Positions 47,469 to 56,632 are shown, counted from the stretch's first letter. The stretch: DNA of 64,000 bases from Pseudomonas sp. AOB-7 (GCF_003696305.1 NZ_RFFK01000009.1:62001-126000), one strand, 5' to 3'. Numbers and translations: made by a program. Notes: generated from the sequence alone by a model not told the origin.

Positions 47469-47481
47469 TGCGCCCCGCAAC

Positions 47482-47558
47482 GCATCCGTAGCTCAGCTGG
47501 ATAGAGTACTGCCCTCCGAAGGCAGGGGTCGTGGGTTCGAATCCCGCCGGATGCGCCA
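47482..47558 (+). tRNA. tRNA-Arg (anticodon CCG)
   Basis: 77 nt with encoded CCA. Acceptor GCATCCG pairs with CGGATGC; D-arm GCTCAGCTGGATAGAGT; anticodon stem CTGCC/GGCAG with loop CTCCGAA, giving CCG; T-loop GGTTCGAATCC. It reads CGG codons. Confidence 0.98.
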
Positions 47559-47564
47559 GATACC

Positions 47565-47594
47565 AAAGGCCCCAGGTGCAAACCTGGGGCCTTT
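47565..47594 (+). terminator. Terminator after tRNA-Arg
   Basis: AAAGGCCCCAGGT / ACCTGGGGCCTTT with a GCAA loop, followed by TCTTTT. It may also end the minus-strand HD-GYP/LuxR transcript. Confidence 0.9.
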
Positions 47595-47625
47595 TCTTTT
47601 GTTCGGGCGGCGGCTCCACAGGGGC

Positions 47626-49056
47626 TCAGATCACTCCCAGGGTCAGCGCCTTCAGCGTCGCGGCGGCGCGGGTCGAGCACTGCAGCTTGCGGAACAGGCT
47701 CTCGACGTGGGTGCGCACCGTGCTCGGGCTGATGCCCAGGTCGCGCGCCACTTCCTTGTTGCTCGCCCCGGCGCTGATGCGCCGCAGAATTTGCGTCTCG
47801 CGTTCGCTCAAGAGGCCGTTGCCCGCCCTGGCAGCCATTGGCCGTTGCTCGCCACGCGCCGCGGCGATCACCGCCTGGCAGGCAAGCGGGTCGAAGCGGC
47901 CCCGCTGCGCCTCGTCCTGCAACAACCGCGCGGCCTGTTCCTCGCTGAACGCCGGGCGCCAGGGGCGTGCGCCACGCAGCGCCTGCCAGGCCAGGCTGGC
48001 GGCCAGCAGGCGGTGCTCGGCCTGCAGGGCATCGCCGGCGAGGGCGCGAAAATAGCCGCTGCCATCGAGCCGCTCGTAGGCATGCGCGGCCAACTGGCCC
48101 GCTTCGCCCAGGCCGCCAGTCTGGGCGCAGGCGCGCTGGGTCCAGTAGGGCACCAGGCGTACCTGCTCCAGGTCACCGGCGAGCAGCGGCCCCGGCAGGT
48201 TCCAGATGCGGTTGGCCACCGAGGCGCGGCCGATGCCGTGGAGCAGCGCCGCCCGGCCCAGGCGCTCGACGCCCGCCTCCGCCAGCCCCCAGAGCCGCGC
48301 CGCCGCACGCGCCAGTTCGGCGGCCTGGCGCGAGTAGCCGGCCAGCCAGGGCAACTTGAGGTCGATCACGTCGCCCACCAGGGTCAGCGAGACCTGCGGC
48401 CCGCTGTCGGGCGCCACGGCCTCGGGCTCGCGCAGCGCCTCAAGCCAGTCCCGCGCATGACGCGTGAGTTCGCCGGCCAGCGCGGCCGGGTAGAGGCGAT
48501 CACCCTGGCCGTCGATCCACTCAAGCGCGGCGTCCAGTCCGTGCACGCGGGAGAGGATCTCCAGGTCGCCGGCCAACACCACCTGATAGACCACCTCCGG
48601 CACCTCGGGATGGCGCAAGCCGGCGGGGCGGCCCTGGCCGTCGAACTGTTCGAACACGTGGCGCAGGCCCTGCTCCACGGCCGTGTCGAGGCCGAGGGTG
48701 CGGGCGATATCGCCGGCGACCTCGCAGTGCACCTGGGCCAGCGGCGTGGTGCGCAGCATGGCGCGTTGCCCCGCCGCATCCAGGGTTTGCGCGAGCATGG
48801 CGCGGCGCCCGCCAACGTCGTCGCCGAGCAAATGCATGAAGCCCTCGGCGTTGGCCGTGCAGCCCGACCAGCGCAGCAATGCCACCTGGCGGGCGGCATC
48901 CGCCTGCGCCCGATCGCCACCGCAGGCCTGCACCAGCCATTGCGCCAGGCGTGCGGTGCGGCGCGACTGGTCGATGGGCTGGCCCATGCTCAGATCGCCG
49001 ACCATGGCCAGCGCCAGCATGGCGTCCTGCAGCGCGACGCCCTCAGTCTCCTGCAT
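47626..49056 (-). CDS. HD-GYP-like domain protein with C-terminal LuxR DNA-binding domain
   Basis: 476 residues. A helical N-terminal half (MGQPIDQSRRTARLAQWL) precedes an HD-GYP-like domain with HGIGR at 273-277 and HAYERLDGSGYF at 325-336. A LuxR-type HTH ends the protein (LLSERETQILRRISAGASNKEVARDLGISPSTVRTHVE, in part). The metal-binding HD pair reads HG and GYP reads GYF, so c-di-GMP hydrolysis may be lost and the domain may act as a sensor. Divergent from the alpha/beta hydrolase gene (116 bp between starts). Confidence 0.9.
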   Translation of the reverse strand: MQETEGVALQDAMLALAMVGDLSMGQPIDQSRRTARLAQWLVQACGGDRAQADAARQVALLRWSGCTANAEGFMHLLGDDVGGRRAMLAQTLDAAGQRAMLRTTPLAQVHCEVAGDIARTLGLDTAVEQGLRHVFEQFDGQGRPAGLRHPEVPEVVYQVVLAGDLEILSRVHGLDAALEWIDGQGDRLYPAALAGELTRHARDWLEALREPEAVAPDSGPQVSLTLVGDVIDLKLPWLAGYSRQAAELARAAARLWGLAEAGVERLGRAALLHGIGRASVANRIWNLPGPLLAGDLEQVRLVPYWTQRACAQTGGLGEAGQLAAHAYERLDGSGYFRALAGDALQAEHRLLAASLAWQALRGARPWRPAFSEEQAARLLQDEAQRGRFDPLACQAVIAAARGEQRPMAARAGNGLLSERETQILRRISAGASNKEVARDLGISPSTVRTHVESLFRKLQCSTRAAATLKALTLGVI

Positions 49057-49172
49057 CTTGGTTCCCCACTCCCGCTCTGCTCATTTTCGCGCCGCCCTCG
49101 GATAAACGACCGATACCGGGGCCGACGAGCCCGCCCGACACTGGCGTCTCCCACTACTCAGGAGAATCCGCC

Positions 49173-49949
49173 ATGCACCTACCCAAGCCCCTCGCCCTGG
49201 CCCTGGCCCTATCCGCCACGCTGCTGAGCGCCGCCAGCCAGGCCGCCACCGCCCAGCCCGCGGTGGTCATCGTCCACGGCGCCTTCGCCGACGGCTCCGA
49301 CTGGGCCAAGGTCGTGCCGCTGCTGCAGAACCGGGGGATCGCCGTCACCGTGGTGCAGAACCCGCTGACCTCGCTGGCCGACGACGTCGCCGCCACCCAA
49401 CGCGTGCTGAACAATCAGGACGGCGACGTGGTGCTGGTCGGCCACTCCTGGGGCGGCACGGTAATCAGCCAGGCCGGCACCGACGACAAGGTGCGCGGGC
49501 TGGTCTACGTCGCCGCCTTCGCACCCAATCCCGGCCAGTCCAGCGGAGAGCTCTATGGTGGCTATCCCACCGCGCCGGGTTCCAGCCAGATCGCCGCCGA
49601 CAAGAACGGCTATCTGTACCTGACCGCGCAGGGCATGGCCAACGATTTCGCCCAGGATCTGCCACGCGAACAGACCGCGGTGATGAGCGCCACCCAGGGC
49701 CCGATCCGCGCCGCCGCCTTCGAGGAGCGCACCAGCGTCGCCGCCTGGCAGCAGAAGCCGTCCTGGTACATCGTCGCCAGCGACGACCGCATGATCGTGC
49801 CGCAGATGCAGCGCGACTTCGCCAAAAAGATCGGCGCTCAGACCACCGAGCTCGCCGCCAGCCACGTACCGCAGCAATCGCGCCCCGAGGACGTGGCCAA
49901 GGTGATACTCCAGGCGGTGCAGGAGAGCCAGGCGCGAGCCGGCAAGTAA
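49173..49949 (+). CDS. Secreted alpha/beta hydrolase
   Basis: 258 residues with a cleavable signal peptide (about 1-25, LALSATLLSAASQA). Oxyanion region VIVHGAFADGSDW, nucleophile elbow LVGHSWGGTV (Ser), acid Asp in VASDDRMIVP, His in AASHVPQQSRPEDV. This branch (PF12697-like, EstC/salicylate-esterase type) has many uncharacterised periplasmic members. GGAGAATCCGCC precedes the ATG. Divergent from the HD-GYP/LuxR regulator, which may control it. Confidence 0.92.
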   Translation: MHLPKPLALALALSATLLSAASQAATAQPAVVIVHGAFADGSDWAKVVPLLQNRGIAVTVVQNPLTSLADDVAATQRVLNNQDGDVVLVGHSWGGTVISQAGTDDKVRGLVYVAAFAPNPGQSSGELYGGYPTAPGSSQIAADKNGYLYLTAQGMANDFAQDLPREQTAVMSATQGPIRAAAFEERTSVAAWQQKPSWYIVASDDRMIVPQMQRDFAKKIGAQTTELAASHVPQQSRPEDVAKVILQAVQESQARAGK

Positions 49950-50042
49950 CACCTGCCGCAACGGGCAGGACGCGCGCCAGCGATGGCGCGCGCCTTGCCC
50001 ATGCCTGGGGGCGACTAGCCTCCGCGCAGCGGCGTATCTCGA

Positions 50043-50648
50043 TCAGGCCGGCGCGCTGGCCAGCATCGAGGGACGTTGGGCAAAGGCCTGCTGGAACCGG
50101 CTCAGCGCCGGATGCGCGGCGCGCCAGTCGAGATCGGCGAAACGGAAATCCAGATAGCCCAGGGCGCAGGCCACGCCGATCTGCGCCAGATCGACGGGGC
50201 CCTGCAGCCGGTCGGCCTGGCGCTCCAGCTCGGCCAGGGCGCGCTGCACCTTGCCCAGTTGCCCCTCCAGCCAGGCCTGCGACTGCTGCTCGGCTTGGCG
50301 CACGGCCTTTTCGTAACGCGCCAGCAGCGCGGCGTCCATCAGCCCGTCGGCCAGCGCCGCCAGGCGCAGCACTGGCCAGCGCGTATCGTCCTGCGGCAGC
50401 AGCCGGGCGCCGCCGTGCAGGGTGTCGAGGTACTCGCAGATCACCCGGCTGTCGTACAACGCCTCGCCGTCGTCGCTCAGCAGCACCGGGATCTTGCCCA
50501 GCGGGTTGAGCGCGTTGACCCGCTCGTTGAGGGTGGTCGGCAGCACGGCGGTGTCGAGCAGCTCGATGCGCGCCAGCAGCCCGGTCTCGAAGGCCAGCAC
50601 GCGAACCTTGCGGGCGAAGGGGGAGGCGGCGGCATAGATCAGTTGCAT
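50043..50648 (-). CDS. Glutathione S-transferase family protein
   Basis: 201 residues. The N-terminal thioredoxin-like domain (MQLIYAAASPFARKVRVLAFE, with Ser9 as the likely glutathione-activating residue, then NPLGKIPVLLSDDGEALYDSRVICEYLD in part) and a helical C-terminal domain. Substrate unknown. The ATG is at 50646-50648. Convergent with the hydrolase gene and 44 bp downstream of the diguanylate cyclase gene. Confidence 0.93.
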   Translation of the reverse strand: MQLIYAAASPFARKVRVLAFETGLLARIELLDTAVLPTTLNERVNALNPLGKIPVLLSDDGEALYDSRVICEYLDTLHGGARLLPQDDTRWPVLRLAALADGLMDAALLARYEKAVRQAEQQSQAWLEGQLGKVQRALAELERQADRLQGPVDLAQIGVACALGYLDFRFADLDWRAAHPALSRFQQAFAQRPSMLASAPA

Positions 50649-50692
50649 GTTTCTACTCTCCTCATGGGACTCGGCACATCTGACGGCGAGCT

Positions 50693-51667
50693 CTAGCCGG
50701 AACCAGGCACCTGCTCGGGCAACGATTGGCCCTGCACCGGCGCCATTTCCAGGCGATCGCGGCCGCGCTGCTTGGCGCGGTAGAGCAGCTTGTCCACCGC
50801 GTTGAGGAAGTCCACCGCGCGGTCCTGGGCCTCGGGCACCGTGGTGCCGACGCCGAGGCTGATGGTCAGCAGCGGCGCCACCGTGGATTTCTCGTGGGGG
50901 ATGCGCCGCTGGCGCACCAGCTGGCGGCAGCGTTCGGCGATATGACGGGCGGCGGCGGCGTCGGTTTCCGGCAGCACCAGGACGAATTCCTCGCCGCCGA
51001 AACGCCCGACGAAATCCCGCGGCCGGCTGGCGGCGCCGCTCAGCGCCTGGCCGACGCTCTTCAGGCAGTCGTCGCCCTGGATATGCCCGTAGTGGTCGTT
51101 GTACTGCTTGAAGTGGTCGATATCCAGCAGGATCAGCGACAGCGGCTGGCGGGTACGCTGGGCATTGGCCCATTCGCTGGCCAGCACCGAGTCGAACATG
51201 CGCCGGTTGGCCACGCCGGTCAGGCCGTCCTTGTAGGAGAGCTCTTCGAGCTGCTGCTGCAGGCTGAGCAGCTGCTGCTCGGTCTGCTTGCGCTCGCTGA
51301 TGTCGAACATGAAGCCGATCAGCGAATCCACCTCGCCCTTGTCGTCGCGCACCACGTGCACCACGTCGCGGATCCACACGTAATCGCCTGCGGCGGTCAG
51401 CGCACGGTAGTCGGCCTCGTGGTCGACGCCGTTCTGCGACTGCGACACGCAGAAGGCCACCACCTGCTCGCGGTCCTCCGGGTGCATGCGCGCCGCCCAG
51501 TCCTCGGCGCTGACCCAGCTGGACTGCGCCCAGCCCAGCAGGCTTTCGATCTGCGGGCCGATGTAGGCGAAGGTCATGGTCTTCCAGTCGATCTTCCAGG
51601 GGATCGCCTTGGTCGATTCGAGCAGGGCCTTGTAGACCGCACTGTCGGTCTCGATGGCTTGGTTCAC
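50693..51667 (-). CDS. PAS-GGDEF diguanylate cyclase
   Basis: 324 residues from a GTG at 51665-51667 with GGAGGATTGCCC upstream. A PAS/PAC sensor (about 10-140; WKIDWKTMTFAYIGPQIESLLGW, ending DISERKQTEQQL) is joined by a coiled coil to a GGDEF domain with the active site GRFGGEEFVLVLP. The inhibitory site RPRD lies five residues before GGEEF, so c-di-GMP synthesis with product feedback is expected. No membrane segment. Confidence 0.93.
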   Translation of the reverse strand: MNQAIETDSAVYKALLESTKAIPWKIDWKTMTFAYIGPQIESLLGWAQSSWVSAEDWAARMHPEDREQVVAFCVSQSQNGVDHEADYRALTAAGDYVWIRDVVHVVRDDKGEVDSLIGFMFDISERKQTEQQLLSLQQQLEELSYKDGLTGVANRRMFDSVLASEWANAQRTRQPLSLILLDIDHFKQYNDHYGHIQGDDCLKSVGQALSGAASRPRDFVGRFGGEEFVLVLPETDAAAARHIAERCRQLVRQRRIPHEKSTVAPLLTISLGVGTTVPEAQDRAVDFLNAVDKLLYRAKQRGRDRLEMAPVQGQSLPEQVPGSG

Positions 51668-51776
51668 GGGCAATCCTCCAGCGGCGGATACGGCTGCCCG
51701 TTCCTTATACACCAGGCGACGTTACTCACGACAAGCGCCAGGGTCCAGCCGCTGCGCCAGGTCGCGCAGAACCGAG

Positions 51777-52550
51777 CTAGCCCCACCCCTCCAGGCGCAT
51801 GGTGGCGCGCACCAGGCGCTGCTCTTCCTGCTCGATCTCCTGCAGGTTGTCGCGGATGCTGTGGATATGGTCGCGCGCGGCGCGCTGCGCCTGTTCCGGC
51901 AGGCGCTCGATCACCGCGTGATACAGCCGCGAGTGCTGGCGGTCGATCTGCCGTTTCTGCGCCGGGCGGTGGTAGAGGTTGTTCACCGAGGCGAACACCG
52001 TGCTGAGCATCAGGTCGGTCAACGACTGCAGGGTGTGCACCAGCACCGGGTTGTGCGAGGCCTCGCAGATGGCCAGGTGGAAGGCGTGGTCGAGGCGCGC
52101 GTGCTCGCGCGGATCGACCGGGCTGTCCTGGGTATGGGCGGCGAGCATTTCCTCGTAACGCCGGGTCAGCAACACGAAATCCGCCTCGGTGCCGCGCAGC
52201 GCCGCCAGGCGCGCCGACTCGCCCTCGAGCAGGCCGCGCACTTCCAGCAGATCGTAGAGGGTGCGCGGCTGCGAGTTGAACAGGTGCATCAGCGGGCTGG
52301 CGTCGCGCTCGCCGCTGAGCTTGGCCACCCGCGAGTCGCGGCCCTGGGCGGTGTCGATGATGCCGCGCCCGCGCAGCACCTTGAGCCCCTCGCGCAGCGC
52401 CGAACGGGAGATGCCCAGCTTCTCGCACAGGCGCCGCTCCGACGGCAGCGGCTGGCCCACCTTGAGCACGCCGTCGACGATCAGCCGCTCGATGCGCTCG
52501 GCCACCACGTCGCTGACCTGGCGCCGCGCCGCGCCCTGTTGCCCGTCCAT
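51777..52550 (-). CDS. glcC: Glycolate operon regulator GlcC (GntR/FadR family)
   Basis: 257 residues. Winged HTH QVSDVVAERIERLIVDGVLKVGQPLPSERRLCEKLGISRSALREGL (in part, residues 12-57), then an FCD ligand domain (ARLDHAFHLAICEASHNPVLVHTL). It activates the glc operon on glycolate. The start at 52548-52550 has GGTGG upstream. Divergent from glcD; three palindromes lie between the genes. Confidence 0.95.
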   Translation of the reverse strand: MDGQQGAARRQVSDVVAERIERLIVDGVLKVGQPLPSERRLCEKLGISRSALREGLKVLRGRGIIDTAQGRDSRVAKLSGERDASPLMHLFNSQPRTLYDLLEVRGLLEGESARLAALRGTEADFVLLTRRYEEMLAAHTQDSPVDPREHARLDHAFHLAICEASHNPVLVHTLQSLTDLMLSTVFASVNNLYHRPAQKRQIDRQHSRLYHAVIERLPEQAQRAARDHIHSIRDNLQEIEQEEQRLVRATMRLEGWG

Positions 52551-52568
52551 TCGCCACCTCCACCACAC

Positions 52569-52688
52569 TGGTCGTACCAATTTCTAAGGGCCACCTTAGA
52601 TCGCGCGCCCGCCCAGAGGCAAGCCGCGATGGATAAGACCTTAGGCCAATCCAGGGCAAAGGCCTGGCGCAAGAAACTGGTCCTACCA
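52569..52688. promoter_or_regulatory. glcC-glcD operator region
   Basis: TGGTCGTACCA (52569-52579) and TGGTCCTACCA (52678-52688) match the TGGTnnnACCA core bound by FadR-type GntR proteins, 99 bp apart. Between them, TCTAAGG-GCCA-CCTTAGA (52583-52600) is a further perfect 7-bp-arm palindrome. GlcC is the obvious binder for the first pair. Confidence 0.7.
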
Positions 52689-52790
52689 GCGCCCAAGAAG
52701 ATGGACGCAGGGACAAGGCCGACCTAAACATGCGGCCCATGGTCGCAGCCTGACCCTTGATAACAATTACGTTCCCGAATCGAGCCTGCC

Positions 52791-54290
52791 ATGAGCATTC
52801 TGTACGACGAGCGCATCGACGGCGCGCTGCCCAAGGTCGACAAGGCCGCCCTGCTGGCGGAATTGCGCCAGCGCCTGCCCGACCTCGACATCCTGCACAC
52901 CACCGAAGACCTCACGCCCTACGAGTGCGACGGCCTGTCCGCCTACCGCACCACGCCCATGCTGGTGGTGCTGCCCGAACGCATCGAGCAGGTGCAGCAG
53001 CTGCTGCAGCTCTGCCACGCCCGCGGCGTGCCGGTGGTGGCACGCGGCGCCGGCACCGGCCTGTCCGGCGGCGCGCTGCCGCTGGAGCAGGGCATCCTGC
53101 TGGTGATGGCGCGCTTCAACCAGATTCTCGAGATCAACCGCGAAGGCCGCTTCGCCCGCGTGCAGCCGGGCGTGCGTAACCTGGCGATCTCCCAGGCGGC
53201 GGCGCCCTTCGATCTGTACTACGCGCCGGACCCCTCGTCGCAGATCGCCTGCTCCATCGGCGGCAACGTCGCCGAGAACGCCGGCGGCGTGCACTGCCTG
53301 AAGTACGGCCTGACCGTGCACAACCTGCTCAAGGTCGAGATTCTCACCGTCGAGGGCGAGTTCATGACCCTCGGCAGCGACGCCCTGGACGCCCCCGGTT
53401 TCGACCTGCTGGCGCTGTTCACCGGCTCCGAGGGCATGCTCGGCATCGTCACCGAAGTCACCGTCAAGCTGCTGCCCAAGCCGCAGGTGGCCAAGGTGCT
53501 GCTGGCGGCCTTCGACTCGGTGGAAAAGGCCGGCCGCGCAGTGGGCGACATCATCGCCGCCGGCATCATTCCCGGCGGCCTGGAGATGATGGACAACCTG
53601 GCGATCCGCGCCGCGGAAGACTTTATCCACGCCGGCTACCCGGTGGAGGCCGAGGCCATCCTGCTGTGCGAGCTGGATGGCGTCGAAGCCGACGTGGCCG
53701 ACGACTGCGAGCGGGTGCGCGCGGTGCTGACGAAGGCCGGCGCCACCGAAGTGCGCCAGGCCCGCGACGAGGCCGAGCGGGTGAAGTTCTGGGCCGGGCG
53801 CAAGAACGCCTTCCCCGCGGTCGGGCGCATCTCGCCGGACTACTACTGCATGGACGGCACCATCCCGCGCCGCGAGCTGCCCGGGGTGCTGCGCGGCATC
53901 GCCGAACTGTCCGAAGAGTACGGCCTGCGCGTGGCCAACGTGTTCCACGCCGGCGACGGCAACATGCACCCCCTGATCCTCTTCGATGCCAACGTGCCCG
54001 GCGAGCTGGAGCGGGCCGAGGCCATCGGCGGCAAGATCCTCGAACTCTGCGTCAAGGTCGGCGGCAGCATCACCGGTGAGCACGGTGTCGGCCGCGAGAA
54101 GATCAACCAGATGTGCGCGCAGTTCAACAGCGACGAAATCACCCTGTTCCATGCGGTGAAGGCGGCGTTCGACCCGGCCGGCCTGCTCAACCCGGGCAAG
54201 AACATTCCCACCCTGCACCGCTGCGCCGAGTTCGGCGCCATGCACGTGCACCACGGCCAACTGCCCTTCCCGGAACTGGAGCGTTTCTGA
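52791..54290 (+). CDS. glcD: Glycolate oxidase subunit GlcD (FAD-linked)
   Basis: 499 residues, the family length. FAD_binding_4 domain with VVARGAGTGLSGGALPLEQGI, ACSIGGNVAENAGGVHCLKYG and GSEGMLGIVTEVTVKLLPKP (in parts), and a C-terminal FAD-oxidase domain with HAGDGNMHP and TGEHGVGREK. With GlcE and GlcF it oxidises glycolate to glyoxylate at the membrane. Start 241 bp from glcC. The stop overlaps the glcE start (TGATG). Confidence 0.97.
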   Translation: MSILYDERIDGALPKVDKAALLAELRQRLPDLDILHTTEDLTPYECDGLSAYRTTPMLVVLPERIEQVQQLLQLCHARGVPVVARGAGTGLSGGALPLEQGILLVMARFNQILEINREGRFARVQPGVRNLAISQAAAPFDLYYAPDPSSQIACSIGGNVAENAGGVHCLKYGLTVHNLLKVEILTVEGEFMTLGSDALDAPGFDLLALFTGSEGMLGIVTEVTVKLLPKPQVAKVLLAAFDSVEKAGRAVGDIIAAGIIPGGLEMMDNLAIRAAEDFIHAGYPVEAEAILLCELDGVEADVADDCERVRAVLTKAGATEVRQARDEAERVKFWAGRKNAFPAVGRISPDYYCMDGTIPRRELPGVLRGIAELSEEYGLRVANVFHAGDGNMHPLILFDANVPGELERAEAIGGKILELCVKVGGSITGEHGVGREKINQMCAQFNSDEITLFHAVKAAFDPAGLLNPGKNIPTLHRCAEFGAMHVHHGQLPFPELERF

Positions 54291-55345
54291 TGTCGCATGA
54301 TTTCGACGCCAGCGCCGCGCTGCTGGAACAGGTCAACCACGCGCTGAACAGCGCCACCGTGCTGCGCATCCAGGGCAGCGCCAGCAAGGCCCATCTCGGC
54401 CGCGCCACCGCCGGCGAGGTGCTGGATACCCGCAGCCATCGCGGCATCGTCAGCTACGACCCGACCGAGCTGGTGCTCACCGCCCGCGCCGGCACCCCGC
54501 TCGCCGAGATCGAGGCGGCGCTGGAGGCCAACAACCAGATGCTGCCGTGCGAACCGCCGCACCTGGGCGATGGCGCCACCCTGGGCGGCATGGTCGCCGC
54601 CGGGCTGTCCGGCCCGCGCCGGCCCTGGGCCGGTTCGGTGCGCGACCAGGTGCTCGGCACCCGGGTGATCACCGGTCAGGGCAAGCTGCTGCGCTTCGGC
54701 GGCGAGGTGATGAAGAACGTCGCCGGCTACGACCTGTCGCGCCTGCTGGCCGGCAGCTTCGGCTGCCTCGGCCTGCTCACCGAGGTGTCGCTCAAGGTGC
54801 TGCCCAAGCCGCGCCAGGCGCTCAGCCTGCGCCTGGAAGTGGACGCCCTGCACGCGCTGAACAAGCTCGCCGAATGGGGCCAGCAGCCGCTGCCGATCAG
54901 CGCCGCCAGCCACGACGGTGCGGCGCTGCACCTGCGCCTGGAAGGCGGCGAGGGCTCGGTGCAGGCTGCGCGCCAGCGCCTCGGCGGCGAGGAAATCGAC
55001 AACGGCTACTGGCAGCAGCTGCGCGAACAGCGCCTGCCGTTCTTCGCCGGCGAAGGCACCCTGTGGCGCCTGTCGCTGCCGGCCAACAGCGGCCTGCTCG
55101 ACCTGCCCGGGCGCCAGCTGATCGACTGGGGCGGCGCCCAGCGCTGGCTCAAGTCCGACGCCGATGGCGCGCTGATCCAGCGCGTGCTGGCCAAGCTCGG
55201 CGGCCACGCCACCTGCTTCGCCGCAGGAGCCGAACAACCCTTCCAGCCGCTGGCCGCGCCGCTGCTGCGCTACCAGCGTCAGCTCAAGCAACAGCTCGAC
55301 CCCCAGGGCATCTTCAACCCTGGCCGCATGTACGCCGAGGTATAA
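54290..55345 (+). CDS. glcE: Glycolate oxidase subunit GlcE
   Basis: 351 residues. A shorter FAD_binding_4 protein: VLRIQGSASKAHLGR, LGGMVAAGLSGPRRPWAGSVRDQVLG (in part) and MKNVAGYDLSRLLAGSFGCLG. It pairs with GlcD; both are needed for activity in E. coli. The ATG at 54290 shares one base with the glcD stop; glcF follows after 3 bp, so glcDEF is one tightly coupled unit. Confidence 0.96.
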   Translation: MSHDFDASAALLEQVNHALNSATVLRIQGSASKAHLGRATAGEVLDTRSHRGIVSYDPTELVLTARAGTPLAEIEAALEANNQMLPCEPPHLGDGATLGGMVAAGLSGPRRPWAGSVRDQVLGTRVITGQGKLLRFGGEVMKNVAGYDLSRLLAGSFGCLGLLTEVSLKVLPKPRQALSLRLEVDALHALNKLAEWGQQPLPISAASHDGAALHLRLEGGEGSVQAARQRLGGEEIDNGYWQQLREQRLPFFAGEGTLWRLSLPANSGLLDLPGRQLIDWGGAQRWLKSDADGALIQRVLAKLGGHATCFAAGAEQPFQPLAAPLLRYQRQLKQQLDPQGIFNPGRMYAEV

Positions 55346-55348
55346 GCC

Positions 55349-56566
55349 GTGCAGACCAACCTGAGTGAACAAGCCAAGCGTCTGCCGCGCGCCGAGGAAG
55401 CCGAGCGGGTGCTGCGCTCCTGCGTGCATTGCGGTTTCTGCAACGCCACCTGCCCGACCTACCAGCTGCTCGGCGACGAGCTGGACGGCCCGCGCGGGCG
55501 TATCTACCTGATCAAGCAGATGCTCGAAGGCGGCGAAGTGACCGCCAAGACCCAGCAGCATCTGGACCGCTGCCTGACCTGCCGCAACTGCGAAACCACC
55601 TGCCCGTCCGGCGTGCAGTACCACAACCTGCTGGATATCGGCCGCGAACTGGTCGAACAGGCGGTGCCGCGCCCGCTGAGCGAGCGCCTGCTGCGCCAGG
55701 GCCTGCGCGCCGTGGTGCCGCGCCCGACGCTGTTCAAGGCGCTGACCCAGACCGGCCTGGCCCTGCGCCCGCTGCTGCCGACCACGCTCAAGGCCAAGCT
55801 GCCACGCCAGATTCGCCCGGCCAAGCCACGGCCGACCGTGCAGCATGCGCGCCGCGTACTGATGCTCGAAGGCTGCGTGCAACCGGGGCTGTCGCCCAAC
55901 ACCAACGCCGCCACCGCGCGCGTGCTCGATCGCCTCGGCATCAGCGTCACGCCGATCCGCGAGGCCGGCTGCTGCGGCGCCGTGGACTACCACCTCAACG
56001 CCCAGGAGGCGGGCCTGCAGCGCGCGCGGCAGAACATCGACGCCTGGTGGCCGGCCATCGAAGCCGGCGCCGAAGCCATAGTACAGACCGCCAGCGGCTG
56101 CGGCGCCTTCGTCAAGGACTACGGCCATCTGCTCGCCGGCGATCCGGCCTATGCGACCAAGGCGGCGCGGGTCAGCGCCCTGGCCAAGGATCTGGTCGAG
56201 GTGCTGCAGGGCGAAGCACTGGAAAAGCTGCAGGTACGCGCGCAGCAGCGCCTGGCCTTCCACTGCCCCTGCACCCTGCAGCATGCGCAGAAGCTCGGCG
56301 GCGCCGTGGAAGGTGTGCTGAGCCGCCTCGGCTTCGGCCTCACCGCCGTGCCGGACGGCCACCTGTGCTGCGGCTCGGCCGGCACCTATTCGCTGACCCA
56401 GCCGGAGCTGTCGCGGCAGCTGCGCGACAACAAGCTCAACGCCCTGGAGAGCGGTCAGCCCGATGCCATCGTCACCGCCAATATAGGCTGCCAGACCCAC
56501 CTGGACGGCGCCGGGCGCACGCCAGTGCGGCACTGGATCGAGCTGGTCGAAGAGGCCATGCACTGA
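55349..56566 (+). CDS. glcF: Glycolate oxidase iron-sulfur subunit GlcF
   Basis: 405 residues from a GTG. Two 4Fe-4S motifs: C25-x2-C28-x2-C31-x3-C35 and C75-x2-C78-x2-C81-x3-C85. Two CCG-type domains follow (GCVQPGLSPNTNAATARVLDRLG and AGCCGAVDYH; CCGSAGTYSLTQPELS, given in parts). It carries electrons from GlcDE to the quinone pool. Followed by a REP palindrome before glcG. Confidence 0.97.
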   Translation: MQTNLSEQAKRLPRAEEAERVLRSCVHCGFCNATCPTYQLLGDELDGPRGRIYLIKQMLEGGEVTAKTQQHLDRCLTCRNCETTCPSGVQYHNLLDIGRELVEQAVPRPLSERLLRQGLRAVVPRPTLFKALTQTGLALRPLLPTTLKAKLPRQIRPAKPRPTVQHARRVLMLEGCVQPGLSPNTNAATARVLDRLGISVTPIREAGCCGAVDYHLNAQEAGLQRARQNIDAWWPAIEAGAEAIVQTASGCGAFVKDYGHLLAGDPAYATKAARVSALAKDLVEVLQGEALEKLQVRAQQRLAFHCPCTLQHAQKLGGAVEGVLSRLGFGLTAVPDGHLCCGSAGTYSLTQPELSRQLRDNKLNALESGQPDAIVTANIGCQTHLDGAGRTPVRHWIELVEEAMH

Positions 56567-56570
56567 TCGC

Positions 56571-56632
56571 CGTAGCCCGGATGCAATCCGGGACAACGAA
56601 CGCCGCAAATCCCGGATTGCCTCCGGGCTACG
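56571..56632. repeat. REP-like palindrome between glcF and glcG
   Basis: CGTAGCCCGGATGCAATCC and the inverted CGGATTGCCTCCGGGCTACG across about 20 bp. It starts 5 bp after the glcF stop and ends 24 bp before the glcG start, inside the operon. Confidence 0.88.

Noticed and set aside
47482-47558. tRNA-Arg considered as an integration site for a genomic island.
   Set aside because: No integrase, no duplicated tRNA 3' end and no change of gene style next to it in the window.
53843-56608. A 921-codon open frame on the minus strand opposite glcDEF.
   Set aside because: Its composition (Gln, His, Gly, Leu repeats) is that of antisense to G/C-rich genes; glcD, glcE and glcF on the other strand have full domain signatures.
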